Part shown: in pieces, positions 6,446 through 9,465 of the stretch | Layout: each line of letters begins with the position of its first letter | Position numbering within the stretch: position 1 is the first letter of the stretch | DNA from: an uncultured beta proteobacterium | GTDB taxonomy: Bacteria > Pseudomonadota > Gammaproteobacteria > Burkholderiales > SG8-39 | Assembly (NCBI GenBank): GCA_903868285.1 | Contig: CAIPUP010000374.1 | Location: 1-9,465, forward strand | Direction: 5' to 3' | DNA length: 9,465 nt | Notes under the pieces: generated by a model | The model's input: the letters and a program-made list of their open reading frames with translations, nothing else | Databases searched by the model: none | What the model was told of the DNA's origin: nothing | Translations under genes and position numbers: made by a program

Positions 6446-7498
6446 TTATTCCGGCTTGATGCCGGCGTAGTCGATGACCTTGCGAAAGCGCTCGGCATCA
6501 CCACGCATGGTGCTGAGCATCTCATTCGGCCCCAGGATCAGCATCTCCAGGCCGCCGCCGGTGAAGCGCTGCACCAGGTCGGGCATGGCCAACACGCGCT
6601 TGATATCGCCTTCGATCTTAGCCAGCACCTCACGCGGTGTGGCTGCCGGTGCCATGAAGCCGTAGTAGATGTCGGCTTCATAGTCACGCAGCGCCGGGAT
6701 GCCAGCTTCGCGGAAGGTCGGAACATCGGCTGCCGAGGCTGAACGGTTGCGTGACGTGATACCCAGTATGCGCAGCTTGCCGGCCTTGGCCTGTGACAGC
6801 ACCGTGTTGAGCGAGGTCACCACCACATCGATCTGTCCGCCCACGGTATCGACCACCGCGGCGGAACAGCCGCGATAGGGAATATGCAGGGCGAAGGTCT
6901 TGGTCTGGTACTTGAACAGCTCGGCCGCAAAGTGATGCATGGTGGCCACGCCGCAGGTGGCATAGGAAATCTTGCCGGGTGCGGCCTGCATATTGCTCAC
7001 CATTTCGCGCAGATTGCGTTCGCTGCGACGCGGGTTGATGGCAATCGCCATCGGTGTCGAGGTGGCCAGGCCGAGCGGGGCGAAGTCGCGGTACAGATCA
7101 AACGGCAGCTTCGGGTTGAGTGCCATGTTGAAGGCATTGGCGGCCGAGGCCAATAGCAGGGTGTAGCCGTCGGGTGCGGCACGGAACACCGACTCCACGC
7201 CGATATTGCCGCCTGCGCCGATACGGTTCTCGACGATGACCTGCTGCTTCCACAGATCGGACAGCTTGTCAGCCACGCCGCGCGCAGTGAAGTCGGCTGC
7301 ACCACCGGCGGTGAAGGTCACCACTAGGCGCACTGGCTTGTTCGGCCAGTTCAGTGCGTTGCCAGCGGCGGCTGATGGTGCCGCAGTCTGTGCCGGGCTC
7401 TGCGCCTGCGCCTGGAGCAGGGTGCCCAGCAGCATTGCGACTGCGCTCAGCAGCAAGGTCAGGACATGGCAAAAACGCAGGGGCCGGGATGTTTTCAT
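6446..7498 (-). CDS. Bug/TctC family periplasmic solute-binding protein
   Basis: This 350-residue protein is a second TctC/Bug receptor. Residues 1-32 form a signal peptide (MKTSRPLRFC, then a Leu-rich core, AQAQ near the cleavage site), followed by an Ala/Pro/Ser-rich linker (about 33-48). Core motifs are VTFTAGGAADFTAR (60-73, with the usual Asp69), NRIGAGGNIG (91-100), APDGYTL (108-114), YATCGVATMHHFAAELF (179-195) and HIPYRGC (205-211). Both the TCG loop and the RGC tripeptide are known from one branch of the family and differ from the plus-strand paralogue, so the two probably bind different ligands or serve different steps. It lies between the molybdenum hydroxylase subunit (55 bases upstream) and the FAD monooxygenase, suggesting uptake or sensing of the compound those enzymes attack. 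The Shine-Dalgarno is modest (GGAAC close to the ATG). No TctA/TctB genes are present here. Confidence 0.92.
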   Translation of the reverse strand: MKTSRPLRFCHVLTLLLSAVAMLLGTLLQAQAQSPAQTAAPSAAAGNALNWPNKPVRLVVTFTAGGAADFTARGVADKLSDLWKQQVIVENRIGAGGNIGVESVFRAAPDGYTLLLASAANAFNMALNPKLPFDLYRDFAPLGLATSTPMAIAINPRRSERNLREMVSNMQAAPGKISYATCGVATMHHFAAELFKYQTKTFALHIPYRGCSAAVVDTVGGQIDVVVTSLNTVLSQAKAGKLRILGITSRNRSASAADVPTFREAGIPALRDYEADIYYGFMAPAATPREVLAKIEGDIKRVLAMPDLVQRFTGGGLEMLILGPNEMLSTMRGDAERFRKVIDYAGIKPE

Positions 7499-7553
7499 TG
7501 TTGTTCCAAAAATATCAATAGAATCAATAACTTACATTAACTATCGAGGGGTG
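7499..7553 (-). promoter_or_regulatory. AT-rich spacer with short direct repeat
   Basis: This 55-base gap is strikingly AT rich against the GC-rich genes on both sides. It holds two copies of atcaata (7514-7520 and 7523-7529, plus strand) spaced nine bases apart. Such a stretch could hold a minus-strand promoter or a regulator site for the binding protein, but no clear -35/-10 pair can be assigned by eye. Confidence 0.3.
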
Positions 7554-9465
7554 TCACGGGTTTTCCTGGCGCGCCTCGCGGATCAGTCGCCACAAGGCGT
7601 GGGCGCCCAGTGGCAGGTCACGCACCGACACGCCCAGCGGTGCCAGCGCTGCGCTGATGGCATTGGCGATCACGCCCCCGGTGGGTATGACTCCGCCTTC
7701 ACCGGCGCCCTTGGCACCGAGCGGGTTGTTGGGCGAGGGCTTGAGCTCCAGGCATACCGCATGCAGCACCGGGAAGTGATCGGCACGCGGCATGGCGTAG
7801 TCGGTGAGCGAGCCGGTCAGCGGCTGGCCGTAGTCGTCGTACACCACCTGTTCCAGGAACACCCCGCCCAGACCCTGCACCACCGCTCCTTCGGTCTGGC
7901 CATGCAGGGTGAGCGGGTTGATGATGCGGCCGACATCCTCCACCGCGACATAGTCGAGCACCGCTGTTTCGCCGGTATCCGGATCGATGGCGACATGCGC
8001 CGCATGCGCGCCGTAGCTGTAGGTGCGCTTGCGGCTCTCGAAGCTGGCTTCGGCGCTCAGCGGCTGGCCAGCGGCGATGGCCTGCTGTGCCAGTTCGGCC
8101 AGGGTGATGCTGCGCGGTGCGGCTTTGCCTTCATCGCCGGCTTGGGAGCGCGCATACAGGCCATCCACCAGGCGGACTTCCTCGGCGTTGCAGCCAAAGT
8201 GTGTTGCCGCAGCCTGGCGCAGCGACTGCGTCAGCAGCGCCGCAGCCTTGACCACAGCCGAGCCGCCCATCACCGTGGCGCGCGAGCTGTAGGTGCCAAA
8301 GCCTTCTTTCACCAGCGTGGTCGAGCCATGGAACACGCCGCGTATGCGCGACACCGGCAGCTGCAGCGCATCGGCGGCAATCTGGGTGAAGGCGGTTTCC
8401 ATGCCCTGTCCGACCGAGGACGAGCCGGTGTAGACCGCCACCCGGCCATCGGCTTCGAGCACCAGCCTGGCACCTTCGCGCGGCCCGGAGGCACCGCCCT
8501 CGATGTAGCAGCCAACGGCAATGCCATGCCAGCGGCCGTCGATGCAGCGGCCATTGAGCGTGCTCTTGTGCGCCCAGTCAAACTCCTCCAGGCAGCGGGT
8601 CAGGGTCTGGCTGTAGTCACCGCTGTCGCATTCGCTGCCATCGCCAAACGGCAGCGCCACCGCCAGCGGCCAGGGCATGTCGTTCTCGCGTACCAGATTG
8701 CGGCGACGGAACTCACTGCGCTCGATGCCCAGGTCGGCAGCCACCAGATCGAACAGCCGCTCACGGAAAAAATCGGTCTCGAAACGCCCCGGCGCACGAT
8801 AGGTGGCGGTTGGGGTCTTGTTGCTCAGCAGCACCGTCACGCCGACATCGATGTGCTGGATGCGATACGGCCCGGAGCAGACCTGGGCGATGTTGCGCGA
8901 GGGCGTCAGGCCGACGGTGCGCAGGTAGGCGCCGACATCGGTGATGGCCTCGCCACGCAGCGCCAGGATGTGACCTTGTTCATCGCAAGCGACTTCCAGT
9001 TCGCACTCGGCATCGCGGGCATGGTTGGTGGCAAGAAAATGCTCCGAGCGCGTCTCCAGCCATTTCACCGGCCGGCCCAGCTGCATCGAGGCGAACGGCA
9101 CCAGAAAATCTTCCGGGTAAAACTCGCCGCGCACCCCGAAGCCACCGCCGACATCGACTTCCAGCATCTCGACCGAGGCTTCATCCAGGCCCAGCATGCG
9201 CGCCAGGATGCGCCGGTTGGCAAAGGGCACCTTGCTGGCGCCCTCGACCTGCATGCGACGCTGCGCGGCATCCCAACTGGCCAGCAGGCCGCGTGTCTCC
9301 AACGTCACCCCGGCCTGGCGATGCACGCTGAAGCGCTCGCGCCGGGTGTAGGCGGCGTTGGCAAAGGCGGCTGCGGCATCGCCCTTGACCGCGCGCATGG
9401 TCAGCACCTTGTTGCTGCCGATTTCCTCATGCAGCAACACATCGCCGCTGGCCGAGGCGGCGCGA
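7554..9465 (-). CDS. Molybdopterin-binding large subunit of xanthine dehydrogenase/CoxL-family hydroxylase, N-terminus beyond right edge
   Basis: The frame is open to the right edge, giving about 636 residues of a family that usually has 760-800, so roughly the first 140 are missing. The GTG at 9440 is not a true start: the preceding in-frame residues (RAASASGD) continue the conserved run into LLHEEIGSN. Counting from that GTG, molybdopterin motifs are VDVGGGFGVRGEFYPED (95-111), TATYRAPGRFE (211-221), SSSVGQGMETAFTQIAADA (340-358), and the catalytic Glu581 in GAKGAGEGG. The Cys of true CO dehydrogenase (in its YRCSFR loop) is Ala here, so CO oxidation is unlikely. Such enzymes hydroxylate N-heteroaromatic rings or aldehydes with oxygen from water and need 2Fe-2S and FAD subunits or domains, none visible here. 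It leads the minus-strand unit, followed by a Bug/TctC and an FAD monooxygenase gene, which points to a heteroaromatic carboxylate as substrate. Confidence 0.92.
   Translation of the reverse strand, partial: RAASASGDVLLHEEIGSNKVLTMRAVKGDAAAAFANAAYTRRERFSVHRQAGVTLETRGLLASWDAAQRRMQVEGASKVPFANRRILARMLGLDEASVEMLEVDVGGGFGVRGEFYPEDFLVPFASMQLGRPVKWLETRSEHFLATNHARDAECELEVACDEQGHILALRGEAITDVGAYLRTVGLTPSRNIAQVCSGPYRIQHIDVGVTVLLSNKTPTATYRAPGRFETDFFRERLFDLVAADLGIERSEFRRRNLVRENDMPWPLAVALPFGDGSECDSGDYSQTLTRCLEEFDWAHKSTLNGRCIDGRWHGIAVGCYIEGGASGPREGARLVLEADGRVAVYTGSSSVGQGMETAFTQIAADALQLPVSRIRGVFHGSTTLVKEGFGTYSSRATVMGGSAVVKAAALLTQSLRQAAATHFGCNAEEVRLVDGLYARSQAGDEGKAAPRSITLAELAQQAIAAGQPLSAEASFESRKRTYSYGAHAAHVAIDPDTGETAVLDYVAVEDVGRIINPLTLHGQTEGAVVQGLGGVFLEQVVYDDYGQPLTGSLTDYAMPRADHFPVLHAVCLELKPSPNNPLGAKGAGEGGVIPTGGVIANAISAALAPLGVSVRDLPLGAHALWRLIREARQENP

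Noticed and set aside
9438..9440. GTG as the start of the molybdopterin subunit
   Set aside because: The frame stays open upstream to the right edge and the preceding residues continue the conserved family sequence. The remaining protein would also lack the first domain.

Overview
The window looks like a chromosomal piece of a high-GC (about 60% by eye) betaproteobacterium, most likely Burkholderiales. The reasons are two Bug/TctC-type solute-binding proteins without their membrane partners, a typical feature of that order, together with aromatic-acid type oxygenation genes and an HD-GYP signalling pair. This placement is inference from gene content. No rRNA, tRNA, CRISPR array, insertion sequence or phage gene was seen. 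Coding density is high and no gene-free stretch exceeds about 230 bases.

Region 1 (1-2876, all on the minus strand) is a two-gene signalling operon. The upstream gene (1635-2876) encodes a receiver plus HD-GYP cyclic-di-GMP phosphodiesterase of the RpfG type. The downstream gene (1-1635, cut by the left edge) encodes a PAS-PAS-HisKA-HATPase histidine kinase. The two overlap in a TGATG stop/start, so they are probably translationally coupled and act as one pathway. Both genes, and the extreme left edge, carry short in-frame tandem repeats coding Pro-Glu-Ala or Asn-Gly units.

Region 2 (2877-3103) is a divergent intergenic stretch that should hold the promoters for the signalling operon and for the next plus-strand genes.

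Region 3 (3104-9465) looks like part of a catabolic cluster built as two converging units. The plus-strand unit is a Bug/TctC binding protein (3104-4129) followed by a 299-residue protein resembling 4,5-dihydroxyphthalate decarboxylase (4157-5056). The minus-strand unit, read from the right edge, is a molybdopterin hydroxylase large subunit (7554-9465, N-terminus outside the window), a second Bug/TctC binding protein (6446-7498) and a class A FAD aromatic-ring monooxygenase (5123-6307). The inferred logic is capture or sensing of an aromatic or N-heteroaromatic carboxylate by the Bug proteins, ring hydroxylation from water by the molybdenum enzyme, a second hydroxylation by the flavoprotein, and possibly decarboxylation by the 4157-5056 product. 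The actual substrate cannot be read from this sequence. Small 2Fe-2S and FAD subunits of the molybdenum hydroxylase, ring-cleavage enzymes, TctA/TctB transport subunits and a dedicated transcription regulator are all absent from the window.
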